A stretch of 64,000 nucleotides of DNA from Variovorax sp. UMC13 (GCF_014170375.1 NZ_LZZW01000011.1:62001-126000); one strand, 5' to 3'. Shown: positions 28,223 through 39,585, counted from the stretch's first letter. Program-made: numbers and translations. The notes: generated by a model from the sequence alone, not told the origin.

Positions 28223-28232
28223 TGTTATTACA
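28223..28232. promoter_or_regulatory. third operator-like site at the kinase start codon
   Basis: TGTTATTACA differs from the site at 28134 by one base and overlaps the first base of the kinase ATG. Its position suits roadblock or loop-based repression together with the tandem upstream sites. Confidence 0.35.
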
Positions 28233-29719
28233 TGAAGTCCAACATACTGATCGGCATCGACATGGGCTCGAGCAGCCTCAAGGCCCTGGCCCTCGACGCC
28301 GGGAGCGGCCGGGCGCTGGCGCTGTCCCGGCTGCCCCTGCCGCACGACCGGCTGCCTGCGGGCGGATGCGAAACGAGCGCGCTCGCCATCCGCTCGGCCC
28401 TGACCCACGTGCTGCGCGACGTCGCCCACCAGCTCGGCGCGCGCGTGAACGAGGTGCGCGCCATCGGCTGCACCGGCCACGGCGCCGGGCTCTATGCGCT
28501 CGATGCAAACCATGAACTGGTGGGCGGCAGGGCGGTGGCCTCGACCGACCAGCGCGCCGATGCAAGGGCGCGTTCGCTGGCGCGGCGGCACGGCCCGGCG
28601 CTGTTCGCCGACGTCGGCTGCCAGCCCTGGCCGGGCCAGCCCACGGTGATCGCGGCCGAGCTGCTAGGCGCCGACGCGGTGCAGCGCGGCCTGCTGCACC
28701 GCCTGCTGTTTGCCAAGGACTACCTGGGCTTCCTGCTGACCGGCGAGATCGCCACCGATGCCAGCGACGCCAGCACCGCGGGGCTGCTGGCGATCGCCTC
28801 GGGCCAGTGGTCGCAGGCCGCCTTCGACGCCTCGGGCATCGCCGGCCTCGGCCCGCGCGCCTTCGGGCCGCTGCTGCGCAGCGGCGAGGTGATGGGCCTG
28901 CTGCGGCCCGCGGAGGCGGATTCGTGCGGATTGCCTGCGGGCATTCCGGTCGCGATGGGCGCCATCGACCTGCTGGCCTCGATGACCGCGGTCGGCGCCG
29001 AGGCGCGCGGCCGCGCGGTGTCGGTGCTCGGCACCTGGTGCGTGAACGCGGTGATCGGACCGGTGATCGCGCCCCAGCCCGATGTCGTGGCGGTGGTCAA
29101 CTTCGGCCGCGCGCAGCAGCGGCTCTACCTGGAGAACAGCCCCTCGTCGATGGCCAACATCGCCTGGCTGGCCGGCGTGCTGGGCCTGCCCGATGCGCGG
29201 GCCGTGCTCGACCTCGCGATGTCGGTGCCGCTGGGCGCGCGCGGCCTGCGCTTCCTGCCTTTCGTCAACGGCGGCGCCGGCATCACGGCCGGCTTCGTCG
29301 GTCTGCAGAGCCATCACACGCGCGCCGACATGGCGCGTGCGGTGGTCGATGCCACCGCGGCGCTGCATGCCCGCCACACGGCGCGCCTCGCGGCCTGCGG
29401 CCTGCCGGTGTCGGCCTCGACCGTGCTGGGCGGCGGCGCCAGCGACGTGCGGCTGGTGCGCCTGCTCGCATCCTTCCTCGGCCGCCCGGTCGAGCGCTGC
29501 GCCGACGACGAGACCGGCGCGCGCGGGGCGGCGCTCTATGCCGCCATGTCGCAGGACATCGACCACGCCGCACCCGGCAGCGTGCTGCTCGCGCCTTGCG
29601 ACGGCGTCGAGCCCGACGCGCGCGAGGCCCAGGCCCATGCGGACTTCCAGGCCGGCTTCAACGAACTGATCGACACCATGTCCCCTGTGTTCTCGCACCT
29701 GGCCGGAGGCGTGCAATGA
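28232..29719 (+). CDS. FGGY-family carbohydrate kinase
   Basis: A 495-residue sugar kinase of the FGGY (glycerol/xylulose/erythritol kinase) superfamily. The N-terminal phosphate loop reads IGIDMGSSSLKALALDAG; the usual DxGTxS is DMGSSS. The catalytic-base region STDQRADARA, the central DASTAGLLAI and the C-terminal ATP-site LGGGASDVRLVRLLASFLGR plus GARGAALYA are present. It should phosphorylate a sugar or polyol imported by the divergently encoded ABC transporter. It is coupled to the GlpD-like gene by an ATGA overlap. Start ATG at 28232 is the first in frame; no strong ribosome site is seen. Exact substrate specificity cannot be read. Confidence 0.9.
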   Translation: MKSNILIGIDMGSSSLKALALDAGSGRALALSRLPLPHDRLPAGGCETSALAIRSALTHVLRDVAHQLGARVNEVRAIGCTGHGAGLYALDANHELVGGRAVASTDQRADARARSLARRHGPALFADVGCQPWPGQPTVIAAELLGADAVQRGLLHRLLFAKDYLGFLLTGEIATDASDASTAGLLAIASGQWSQAAFDASGIAGLGPRAFGPLLRSGEVMGLLRPAEADSCGLPAGIPVAMGAIDLLASMTAVGAEARGRAVSVLGTWCVNAVIGPVIAPQPDVVAVVNFGRAQQRLYLENSPSSMANIAWLAGVLGLPDARAVLDLAMSVPLGARGLRFLPFVNGGAGITAGFVGLQSHHTRADMARAVVDATAALHARHTARLAACGLPVSASTVLGGGASDVRLVRLLASFLGRPVERCADDETGARGAALYAAMSQDIDHAAPGSVLLAPCDGVEPDAREAQAHADFQAGFNELIDTMSPVFSHLAGGVQ

Positions 29720-31479
29720 GCGCCGCGCCACAGCCCTTCGTGCGCCCGGCCGCGATCGCCGAGCGCCACTTCTCGACCGTGGTCATCGGCGCCGGCATCA
29801 ACGGCGTCGGCGTGTTCCGCGACCTGTGCCTGCAGGGCGTCGACTGCCTGATCGTCGACAAGGGCGACTTCAGCGCGGGCGCCAGCAGCGCGCCCTCGCG
29901 CATGATCCACGGCGGCCTGCGCTACCTCGAGAGCGGCAGCTTCTCGCTGGTGGCCGAGGCCACGCGCGAGCGCAACCGGCTGCTGCGCAATGCGCCGCAC
30001 CTGGTGCAGCCTCTGGAGACCGTGGTGCCGCTGTCGAGCCTGTCCGGCGGCCTGGTCAGCAGTGCGCTGAAGTTCTTCGGCCGCACGCCGCCGCCGCGCA
30101 CGCGCGGGCTGCTGGCGGTGGCCGCGGGCCTGCGGCTCTACGACCTGCTGGGCCGGCGCCAGCGCGTGATGCCCACCCATCGCATCCGCCGCGTGCCACC
30201 GGCCGACCGGCGCCTGTTCCGTGCCGCCGTGCGCTGGACCGCGACCTTCTTCGACGCCTGGATCCGTCATCCCGAATGGCTGGTGCTCGAACTGATCGGC
30301 GACGCCTGCCGCGACCAGCCGCGCTCGGCCGCGGTCAACCATTGCCGCGTGACGGGCTGCGCGGGCAAGGTGCTCACGCTGCGCGACGAGCTCACGGGCG
30401 CGCTGGTGCAGGTGACGGCCGACACCGTGGTCAACGCCACCGGCGCCTGGCTCGACCGCAGTGCGTCGCTGCTGGGCGGCGCCCCGGCGCGGGTCATGGG
30501 CACCAAGGGCTCGCACCTGGTGCTCGACCATCCCGCGCTGCGCGATGCGCTCGAGGGCCGCATGGCCTACTTCGAGGCCGCGGACGGGCGGGTGTGCATC
30601 GTCTATCCCTTCCTCGGCCGAGTGCTGGTGGGCTCGACCGACATCCCGGTGGACGACCCCGACCGGATCGCGACCGAGCCGGCCGAGGTCGACTACCTGC
30701 TCGAGGTGCTGGCCGAAGTCTTTCCGAACCTGGCCTTCGGCCGCGGCGACGTGGTCTACACCTATGTCGGCGTGCGCCCGCTCGCGCGCTCCGACGCCGA
30801 CCAGCCGGGCCAGATCTCGCGCGACCACTCGGTGGTGGTGGATGCGCCCGATGGCACGCGCGACATCCCGGTGGTCGGCCTGGTCGGCGGCAAGTGGACC
30901 ACCTTCCGCGCGCTGGCCGAGGAGGCCACCGACGCCGTGCTGCGGCTGCTGGGCCGCGCGCGCAGCGCATCGACCGCAGCGCTGGCCATCGGCGGCGCCG
31001 CGGACCTGCCGGCCGACGCCGCGGCCACCGAGCGCTTCCTGGCGGGCATCGTGACGTCCTCCGGCCTGAGCCCTGCGCGCGCCCGCACGCTGCTGCGCCG
31101 CTACGGCACGCAGGCCTTGCCGCTGGCACAAGGCTTTGCCGCGGCGGGCGACGTGCCGCTGCTGCATGCGCCCGACCATTCGATGGCCGAACTCCGCCAC
31201 CTGTGCCGCGAAACGGGCGTGGTCCATCTCGACGATCTGGTGATCCGCCGAACGCTGCTCGCGATCCGTGGTCTGGTCACCGACGCCGCGCTGGCCGAGA
31301 TGGCCGCCGTCGCCGCCGAGGCGTTGGGTTGGGACGCTGACCGGCAGCATCGGGAACTGCAGGCCTGCGCCACCGCATTGCGCGAGCGGCACGGCGTGCG
31401 CCTCGCGCCGGTGCAGCCCAGGGCGCCCTCTGCTTTCGATGCATCATTGACGAACCGCTCGGCCCTTGGCCAGTCCTAA
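29716..31479 (+). CDS. GlpD-like FAD-dependent polyol-phosphate dehydrogenase
   Basis: A 587-residue flavoprotein of the glycerol-3-phosphate dehydrogenase (GlpD) family. FAD-binding motif VVIGAGINGVGVFRDL (residues ~22-37), the active-site region SSAPSRMIHGGLRYLESGSF, TVVNATGAWLD and GVRPLARSD match GlpD, and the C-terminal helical domain with LRRYGTQA and ETGVVHLDDLVIRRT is complete. GlpD enzymes oxidise sn-glycerol-3-phosphate at the membrane and pass electrons to quinone. The pairing with an FGGY kinase, a ribose-type importer and an aldolase suggests a polyol phosphate other than glycerol 3-phosphate, as for EryB in erythritol degradation. This is an inference. Coupled to the kinase by a 4-base overlap. 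Confidence 0.87.
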   Translation: MSAAPQPFVRPAAIAERHFSTVVIGAGINGVGVFRDLCLQGVDCLIVDKGDFSAGASSAPSRMIHGGLRYLESGSFSLVAEATRERNRLLRNAPHLVQPLETVVPLSSLSGGLVSSALKFFGRTPPPRTRGLLAVAAGLRLYDLLGRRQRVMPTHRIRRVPPADRRLFRAAVRWTATFFDAWIRHPEWLVLELIGDACRDQPRSAAVNHCRVTGCAGKVLTLRDELTGALVQVTADTVVNATGAWLDRSASLLGGAPARVMGTKGSHLVLDHPALRDALEGRMAYFEAADGRVCIVYPFLGRVLVGSTDIPVDDPDRIATEPAEVDYLLEVLAEVFPNLAFGRGDVVYTYVGVRPLARSDADQPGQISRDHSVVVDAPDGTRDIPVVGLVGGKWTTFRALAEEATDAVLRLLGRARSASTAALAIGGAADLPADAAATERFLAGIVTSSGLSPARARTLLRRYGTQALPLAQGFAAAGDVPLLHAPDHSMAELRHLCRETGVVHLDDLVIRRTLLAIRGLVTDAALAEMAAVAAEALGWDADRQHRELQACATALRERHGVRLAPVQPRAPSAFDASLTNRSALGQS

Positions 31480-31480
31480 C

Positions 31481-32236
31481 GTGAACGCTTCCACCGACCC
31501 CACGACCGTGCTCGACCGCGGCTCCGAATCGCCCCTCTGGGCCCAGTTCCGCGATGCCATCCGCCTGCAGATCCTGCAGGGCGTGCTGCCGATCGGCGCC
31601 AAGCTGCCGTCCGAGGCCGAGCTCGGCGAGCAGTTCGGCATCTCGCGCATCGTGGTGCGCGAGGCGCTGGCCGACCTGGTGCGCAACAACCTCATCTACA
31701 AGATCAAGGGCCGCGGCGCCTTCGTGTCGGCGCGCGAGCGCGACGAGGACTTCGTCTCGACCGTGCTCGGCTTCTCCGACGAGATGGAACGCAAGGGCCG
31801 CTCGGTGCGCACCCAGATCCTGACGCAGGAGCTGCGCGCCCCCACCGCGCAGGAGGCCGTGTCGCTGGGCCTCACCGACGACACCCAGGTGGTGGCGCTC
31901 AAGCGCCTGCGCAGTGTCGACGGCGAGCTGCGGCTGCTGGTCGAGACCGTGGTGCCGGCCGACCTCGCGCCGGGCCTGCACCGCACGCGCCTGGACGACC
32001 GCTCCCTCTACGACGTGCTGCGCCGCCAGTACGGCCTGCGCCTGGTGCGCGCCGAGCGCTGGATCGACGCGGTGCTGCCCGATGCGCAGACCTGCGAGCT
32101 GTTGAACCTGCCCACGCCGGAGCCGCTGCTGCGCATCGAATCGATCGCCTACGGCGCCAACGGCCGGCCGCTGGAGCACTACCGCGCGCTGCACCGCTGC
32201 AAGACCAGCCGCCTGCACGTGCAGACGACGACCTGA
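31481..32236 (+). CDS. GntR-family (HutC/UTRA) transcriptional regulator
   Basis: A 251-residue regulator. Residues ~20-90 form the winged helix (PLWAQFRDAIRLQILQGVLP, then KLPSEAELGEQFGISRIVVR), and ~100-245 a UTRA effector domain with the typical VVALKRLRSVDGELRLLVET and LLRIESIAYGANGRPLEHYR. GTG at 31481, one base after the dehydrogenase stop, is preferred over an in-frame TTG at 31466. It is the last gene of the rightward operon and most likely represses both divergent operons through the TGTYAYKACA-type sites near 28122 and 28223, with the pathway sugar phosphate as inducer (inference). Confidence 0.9.
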   Translation: MNASTDPTTVLDRGSESPLWAQFRDAIRLQILQGVLPIGAKLPSEAELGEQFGISRIVVREALADLVRNNLIYKIKGRGAFVSARERDEDFVSTVLGFSDEMERKGRSVRTQILTQELRAPTAQEAVSLGLTDDTQVVALKRLRSVDGELRLLVETVVPADLAPGLHRTRLDDRSLYDVLRRQYGLRLVRAERWIDAVLPDAQTCELLNLPTPEPLLRIESIAYGANGRPLEHYRALHRCKTSRLHVQTTT

Positions 32237-32248
32237 GGGGGATCGGGA

Positions 32249-32376
32249 GCGGGCAGCCGGACGCAGAGGTCGCAGAGCTTGCGCAGAGGTCGCAGAAGAA
32301 ACCGAAGAATCGATCTCGATTTCTTCTGCGACTTCTGCGTCGCTTTTGTCTTCCTTCTGCGTCCGGCTGTCCGGCT
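32249..32376. repeat. long imperfect inverted-repeat element, copy 2 (gntR-eamA gap)
   Basis: It shares its first 21 bases exactly with the element at 21042 and has the same GCAGAGGTCGCAGA-type internal units. The outer stem CAGCCGGACGCAGA pairs perfectly over 14 bp (32254-32267 with 32356-32369) and the apex AATCGA-TC-TCGATT is also perfect. It occupies nearly all of the 146 bases between two convergent genes and may act as a bidirectional terminator-like structure. Confidence 0.75.
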
Positions 32377-32382
32377 TCTTCT

Positions 32383-33270
32383 TCAGGCCCGGGCCACCTT
32401 CGCCGGCCACAGCACCGAGGCGATCGCGACCATCATCAGCGCCACCGCGACCCCGTCCTGCCAGTGCACGACCTCGCCCAGCCACACCGCGCCGCTGAAC
32501 ACGCCCAGCACCGGAATGAACATCACGCTCAGCGTCGAGGCCACGGGCGGCAGCCCGCGTGCCAGGTAGAACCAGGCGGCGTGCGCGAAGCCGAAGATCA
32601 GCACCGCGTTGTAGCCGATCGAGCCCCAGGTCACGGCACCGGGCCAGTCCAGCTGCTCGCGCTCGAAGAGCAGCGACAGCACGGTCATCACCACCGCCGT
32701 CATCGCCGTCATCCAGAACGACAGTGTGAGCGTCGGCAGCCCGATGCGCGTGTGGCGCAGCTGCTGCGTGCCCAGCGCCCAGGTGGCGGCGGCCACCAGC
32801 GCCAGTGCGACGTAGCCGGGCCGTCCCGCGAGGCCCGTGAGTTCGTGCCACAGCAGCAGCCCGACGCCGATCGCACAGGCGCCCACGCCCAGCCAGGCGC
32901 GCCGCGTGAGCACGGCCGAGAACAGCAGTGCGCCGATCACGGCCGAGAACACCGGCATCGTGTAGCCCAGGATCGCGGCGCGTCCGCCTGACAGCGCCTT
33001 CACCGCCAGGATGATGCAGGCGTGCCAGACGAACATGTTGGTGGCGCCCAGCCACACCAGCTCGGGCCAGGCGCTGCGCGGCACGCGGAACGGCACCTTC
33101 ATCCACACCAGCGCGAGCCCCAGCACCGGCAGGCCCAGCCAGATCGAGATCGCGCGGAAGCCCAGCGGCGGGTAGTCCGCCACGCCGAGCTTCATCACCG
33201 GCCAGTTGAAACCCCAGGTGAGGGTCAGGAGAAGGAGCAGGACGAACTGGCGCGCGGTGAAGGAGGGCAT
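32383..33270 (-). CDS. EamA/DMT-family transporter
   Basis: A 295-residue inner-membrane protein with ten predicted helices arranged as two EamA repeats. Repeat 1 begins LLLLLTLTWGFNWPVMKLGV, the standard opening of the drug/metabolite transporter superfamily. Repeat 2 begins near GYVALALVAAATWALGTQQL and ends SVMFIPVLGVFSGAVWLGEV, the conserved proline/glycine helix. Members mostly export amino acids or other metabolites; the substrate is unknown here. It is convergent with the gntR gene. Confidence 0.92.
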   Translation of the reverse strand: MPSFTARQFVLLLLLTLTWGFNWPVMKLGVADYPPLGFRAISIWLGLPVLGLALVWMKVPFRVPRSAWPELVWLGATNMFVWHACIILAVKALSGGRAAILGYTMPVFSAVIGALLFSAVLTRRAWLGVGACAIGVGLLLWHELTGLAGRPGYVALALVAAATWALGTQQLRHTRIGLPTLTLSFWMTAMTAVVMTVLSLLFEREQLDWPGAVTWGSIGYNAVLIFGFAHAAWFYLARGLPPVASTLSVMFIPVLGVFSGAVWLGEVVHWQDGVAVALMMVAIASVLWPAKVARA

Positions 33271-33361
33271 GGGGCGCGATTGTGGCGTGGGGTGTGGGTT
33301 CGTGCTGACGCTCGATGGATCGGGCCTGTCTGGTGCCCTGCCAAAAGACAGCCCGGAACCC

Positions 33362-33367
33362 TAGAAT
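33362..33367 (+). promoter_or_regulatory. candidate -10 element abutting the start at 33374
   Basis: TAGAAT (5 of 6 to TATAAT) ends 6 bases before the ATG, and no Shine-Dalgarno is present. A leaderless message is implied if this promoter is used. No clear -35 hexamer. Confidence 0.35.
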
Positions 33368-33373
33368 GCCTTG

Positions 33374-34144
33374 ATGGAAGCGCAAGCGTTGTTGATTGCT
33401 TTGCACGACGAGTCGGCGGGATATGACATCACGCCCGACAGAGTGCCGCTGTCCGTGTTGCGCAACTTCGCGAGGGATGTAGACGAGTTCTTGCGCGGAG
33501 ATGGCCATGACGTGGACACCAGCGCGCTGGATGTCTCCGTGGTGAACGGATCGTTGGGGATTCGGACATTCCCCACGGCCAACCCTGTCTTGATGAATGA
33601 CTTGCGCAAGCTGGCGAGCGACCAGCAGATGGACGGCGTCAGCCCGAAGCGCCGCGCGGTGGTCGAGCGATGGCAGAAAACTGCCCGCGGCGGGCGGCAG
33701 TGGCGCGTGAGCATCGCATCCGCTTTCCTGCCGGCGGCCATCGTCATCAGCGCCGAGTCCGACTTTCGCGCCGACGATGCGGACCAGTGGGTTCGTGTGG
33801 AACGCTATGTGCGCGGCGAGATCGAGGACATGGGCGGGCACACCAAGCCGAATGCGCACATACGCCTGCCGGATGGCAAAGCACTTCTCGTCGATGCTGC
33901 ACGCGAGATGCTCCGCGACGAGAAGATCAATCGGCTGTACAAGCCCGCGATGATCCGAATCGTGGCCGAGTACAACGTGGCGACGCGCGAATACCGCAAT
34001 GCCCGATTGCTCGAATTCGTCGAGCACGAGAGCCGGTTCGATGAGAAGGCGCTCGATCGCCTCACCCAACGCGGCGCCAAAGCCTGGCGCGACGTACCCG
34101 ATGCGGGCACCTGGATCGACGAACTCAGGGGCAGCAAGGAATGA
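33374..34144 (+). CDS. hypothetical protein paired with a PIN-domain gene
   Basis: A 256-residue soluble protein that I do not recognise. It has no signal peptide or membrane helix, and is rich in charged helices, such as LSVLRNFARDVDEFLRGDGH near the N terminus and EYNVATREYRNARLLEFVEH in the second half. A central strand-like segment RQWRVSIASAFLPAAIVISA is the only hydrophobic part. The first 120 bases of the region (33361-33480) are 57% GC against about 70% in neighbours, suggesting horizontal acquisition. The stop overlaps the ATG of the PIN-domain gene, so the two were one translational unit. A regulatory or antitoxin-like role is possible but unproven, and the size is large for a classical antitoxin. 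Confidence 0.7.
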   Translation: MEAQALLIALHDESAGYDITPDRVPLSVLRNFARDVDEFLRGDGHDVDTSALDVSVVNGSLGIRTFPTANPVLMNDLRKLASDQQMDGVSPKRRAVVERWQKTARGGRQWRVSIASAFLPAAIVISAESDFRADDADQWVRVERYVRGEIEDMGGHTKPNAHIRLPDGKALLVDAAREMLRDEKINRLYKPAMIRIVAEYNVATREYRNARLLEFVEHESRFDEKALDRLTQRGAKAWRDVPDAGTWIDELRGSKE

Positions 34145-34624
34145 GCGCGATCCTGCTGGACACCCGCTACCTGATCTCGCTGGCCGATCCTGCACGTGCG
34201 CACCACCTGACGGCCGTCAGCTATCTGCGCGAGGCCCTGAAGCGCAGTGTGCCCCTGTACCTCTCGGCCGTCGCGGCCTCCGAGTTCCAGGTCAAGCAGC
34301 CCGTAACCGACCTGCCCTTGCGCAATTTCGAGGTGCTGGCTGCCTTTCAACATCGACCATGCCATGACGGCGGGTTTGCTGATGCGGAACCTCCAGCGAG
34401 ACGCCAGTGACGATCGCAGTGCGGTCAAGGACGACGTCAAGCTGATCGCTCAGGCGATATGTGAATCACTGACGCACATCCTCACCGAAGATGCCCAGAC
34501 CCTGGTGAAGTATCTGAAGCGCTTGAACAAGGATGGCGCCAGCAGCGTGAAGCCCATCCTGCTGGCCGATGGCTTCGACTCCGCCTGGTTCGACAATGGG
34601 CAGCGGGGCCTGCTGAGCGAGTGA
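34141..34624 (+). pseudogene. PIN-domain protein, interrupted by a frameshift
   Basis: Two frames together make one PIN-domain ribonuclease of about 160 residues. Frame 1 (34141-34410) begins MSAILLDTRYLISLADP, with the first acidic residue of the PIN fold, and includes SAVAASEFQVKQ with the conserved glutamate. Around 34338-34350 the similarity moves to the +2 frame, which reads LPFNIDHAMTAGLLMRNLQR, then KDDVKLIAQAICESLTHILT with the third acidic position, ending at 34624. The frame-1 product stops at 34410 with an unrelated tail. One extra or two missing bases near the GTGCTGGCTGCC run explain it. This may be decay, a sequencing error or, less likely, recoding. Coupled to the upstream hypothetical gene by ATGA. 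Confidence 0.65.
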
Positions 34625-34699
34625 CGCCGATCGAGCGGGGCCGGGTGCCGTGGCGATGAACCGGTCTGCTTCAGCCCGTCGTGGCTGCGGGTGCCGCGT

Positions 34700-35332
34700 T
34701 CAGATCGAGGGACTTCGCTCGCCCTCGAGTTGCAAGCGGTAGCGCTCCAGCATCTGCGCCTGCGACTCCGTCACGGGGCCGGCGCCGATCTGGTCGTGGA
34801 TCATCTGGTTCATGCTGGGCAGCGCCGCGCGCGATTCGGCGGTGCGCGCCTGCCACAGGCGCGAACGCATGAAGGCTTTGGCGCAGTGCAGATAGGCTTC
34901 GCGCACGGCCACCTCGATCACCAGTTTCGGCCGCTGGCGCTCGTGTGCGAAGCGGTCCTTGAAAGACGGCTCGTCGCGCAGCCGTGCCGTGCCGTTCACG
35001 CGCAGCGTCTCATCCACGCCGGGGATCATGAAGATCAGCGAAATGCGCGGGTCGCGCAACAGGTTTTCCAGCGTGTCCAGCCGGTTGTTGCCGCCCGAGT
35101 CCGGCAGCCACAGCGTGGCGCCGTCGTCGCTGGTCTTGATGAAGCCGGGCTCGCCGCCGCGCGGGGAGGCGTCGAGCAATGCATCCCCCGTTCCCGCGCT
35201 GGCGACGACGCAGAAGGGCGCCAGCGCGACGTATCGTCGGCCGTGAATGTCGAGGCGGTCGAGCTGCTTTCGCAGTGCACGCTCACCAGGTTCGGCATAG
35301 AGGGCGCGCAGTTGTGCAAGGGTGCTGATCAT
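34700..35332 (-). CDS. pyridoxamine 5'-phosphate oxidase-like FMN protein
   Basis: A 210-residue split-barrel flavoprotein of the PNPOx-like superfamily (the group annotated MSMEG_1061-type). Features are YVALAPFCVVASAGTGDALL, the GGEPGFIKTSDDGATLWLPD strand pair, LENLLRDPRISLIFMIPGVD and LRVNGTARL, all typical of the FMN-binding barrel. The ATG at 35332 aligns with the usual N terminus (MISTLAQLRALY); an upstream ATG at 35380 is less likely. Members bind FMN or F420 but their reactions are mostly unknown. The gene is convergent with the PIN module and downstream of an orphan kinase gene on the same strand. Confidence 0.85.
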   Translation of the reverse strand: MISTLAQLRALYAEPGERALRKQLDRLDIHGRRYVALAPFCVVASAGTGDALLDASPRGGEPGFIKTSDDGATLWLPDSGGNNRLDTLENLLRDPRISLIFMIPGVDETLRVNGTARLRDEPSFKDRFAHERQRPKLVIEVAVREAYLHCAKAFMRSRLWQARTAESRAALPSMNQMIHDQIGAGPVTESQAQMLERYRLQLEGERSPSI

Positions 35333-35402
35333 GGTCGGTCCCGTGTGGCTTGCACCTGATTCTGCCCTCGGGCTCGTCACCGATCCCGAGGAGCGCGAGC
35401 CT

Positions 35403-36497
35403 TCAGCCGCTGGACGCCGCCAGCGGCAGCAGCACGGTCACCGTGCTGCCCTGTCCCAGCCCGGCACTGGCGGCCGAGACCTCGCCGCCGTGCCGCTCGA
35501 CGATCTTCTTCACGATGGCCAGGCCCAGCCCCAGCCCGCCCTCGGCATTGGACGCGGCACCGGGCGCCTGCACGAAAGGCTCGAACAGCTCGTCGATGGC
35601 GCCGGGCTGCATGCCGATGCCGTTGTCGCTCACGGTGACGGCCACCTTGCGCGCCGCGGTGAGGCGAAGGTCCAGCGCCACCTCGCCGCCCGGGTCGGTG
35701 TACTTGGCCGCGTTGTTGAGCAGGTTGGCGAACACCTGCACCAGGCGCGTCGCATCGCCGAGCACCTCGACCGGCACGGCGCCCAGGTCGGTGCGCAGCC
35801 GATGCCCCTTCTTCGCGATCAGGGGCCCGCTCTGCTCCAGCGCCTGCGCCAGCACCGCGCGCAGGTCCACCGGCCGCAGGTCGAGCTGGAACTCGCCGCG
35901 CATGACGCCCGAGAGGTCGACCAGGTCGTTCGCCATGCGCGTCATCTGCTGCACCTGGCGCCCGATGAGTTCGCTGGCCCAGGCCACCCGCTTCGCGTCG
36001 TCGGGGGCGCGCCGCAGCAGTTCCTGCGCCGAATGCAGCGCCGCCAGCGGGTTGCGAATCTCGTGCCCCAGCGTGGCCATGGCGTGGTCCTTGGCGCGGT
36101 TGCTGGCCCGCAGTTGCCGCACGCTCTCGGCCAGTGCATGGCGCGACGTCCGCAGCCGCCCGCCGATGAGGCCGATGCTCAGGCCGATCACCAGGAACAG
36201 CACGGTCCGGCTGATGTTCTGGGGCTGGAGGAAATCGTGCAGCCCGGTGCCGTTGCCGATGAAGAAGTAGGTGCCGATGGAGGTGCTCAGCACGGTGGCG
36301 AACAGCGCCGGCCCGAAGCCGCCGTACAGCGCGGCCACCACGACGGCGAGCGACAGGATCAGGTAGGGGCCCTGCTGCCCCAGCAGGGGGTTCATCAGGT
36401 AGCGCAGCAGCAGCGCAGCCAGCACCGCGACCAGCGCCATGGCGTAGTCGCGCGCCTGGGCGCCGGCGGCGGGTCGCTCGGGCGGCATCAGTGGCAT
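35403..36497 (-). CDS. orphan sensor histidine kinase (DUF4118-like membrane domain)
   Basis: A 364-residue hybrid of a four-helix membrane domain (residues ~18-112, with PYLILSLAVVVAALYGGFGP, similar to the KdpD/DUF4118 module) and a kinase core. The H-box is ATLGHEIRNPLAAL with His145 as phosphorylation site; N-box LLNNAAKY, G1 VSDNGIGM and G2 GGLGLGLAIVK are intact, so it should be active. There is no periplasmic sensor domain. No response regulator is adjacent, so its partner must be elsewhere. It lies 46 bases upstream in coordinate from uvrA, which is transcribed in the same direction, but an operon is not evident. Confidence 0.9.
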   Translation of the reverse strand: MPLMPPERPAAGAQARDYAMALVAVLAALLLRYLMNPLLGQQGPYLILSLAVVVAALYGGFGPALFATVLSTSIGTYFFIGNGTGLHDFLQPQNISRTVLFLVIGLSIGLIGGRLRTSRHALAESVRQLRASNRAKDHAMATLGHEIRNPLAALHSAQELLRRAPDDAKRVAWASELIGRQVQQMTRMANDLVDLSGVMRGEFQLDLRPVDLRAVLAQALEQSGPLIAKKGHRLRTDLGAVPVEVLGDATRLVQVFANLLNNAAKYTDPGGEVALDLRLTAARKVAVTVSDNGIGMQPGAIDELFEPFVQAPGAASNAEGGLGLGLAIVKKIVERHGGEVSAASAGLGQGSTVTVLLPLAASSG

Positions 36498-36543
36498 GGT
36501 CTGGGAGGCCCGGTGTGCGGCTTGGAAAGGCGAGGCGGCCCGC

Positions 36544-39585
<3,042 letters not shown>

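Noticed and set aside
34364..34624. A separate 86-residue gene starting at the internal ATG 34364.
   Set aside because: The frame carries the second half of a PIN domain continuing the gene at 34141, and the similarity extends upstream of that ATG (LPFNIDHA). A frameshifted single gene is the simpler reading.
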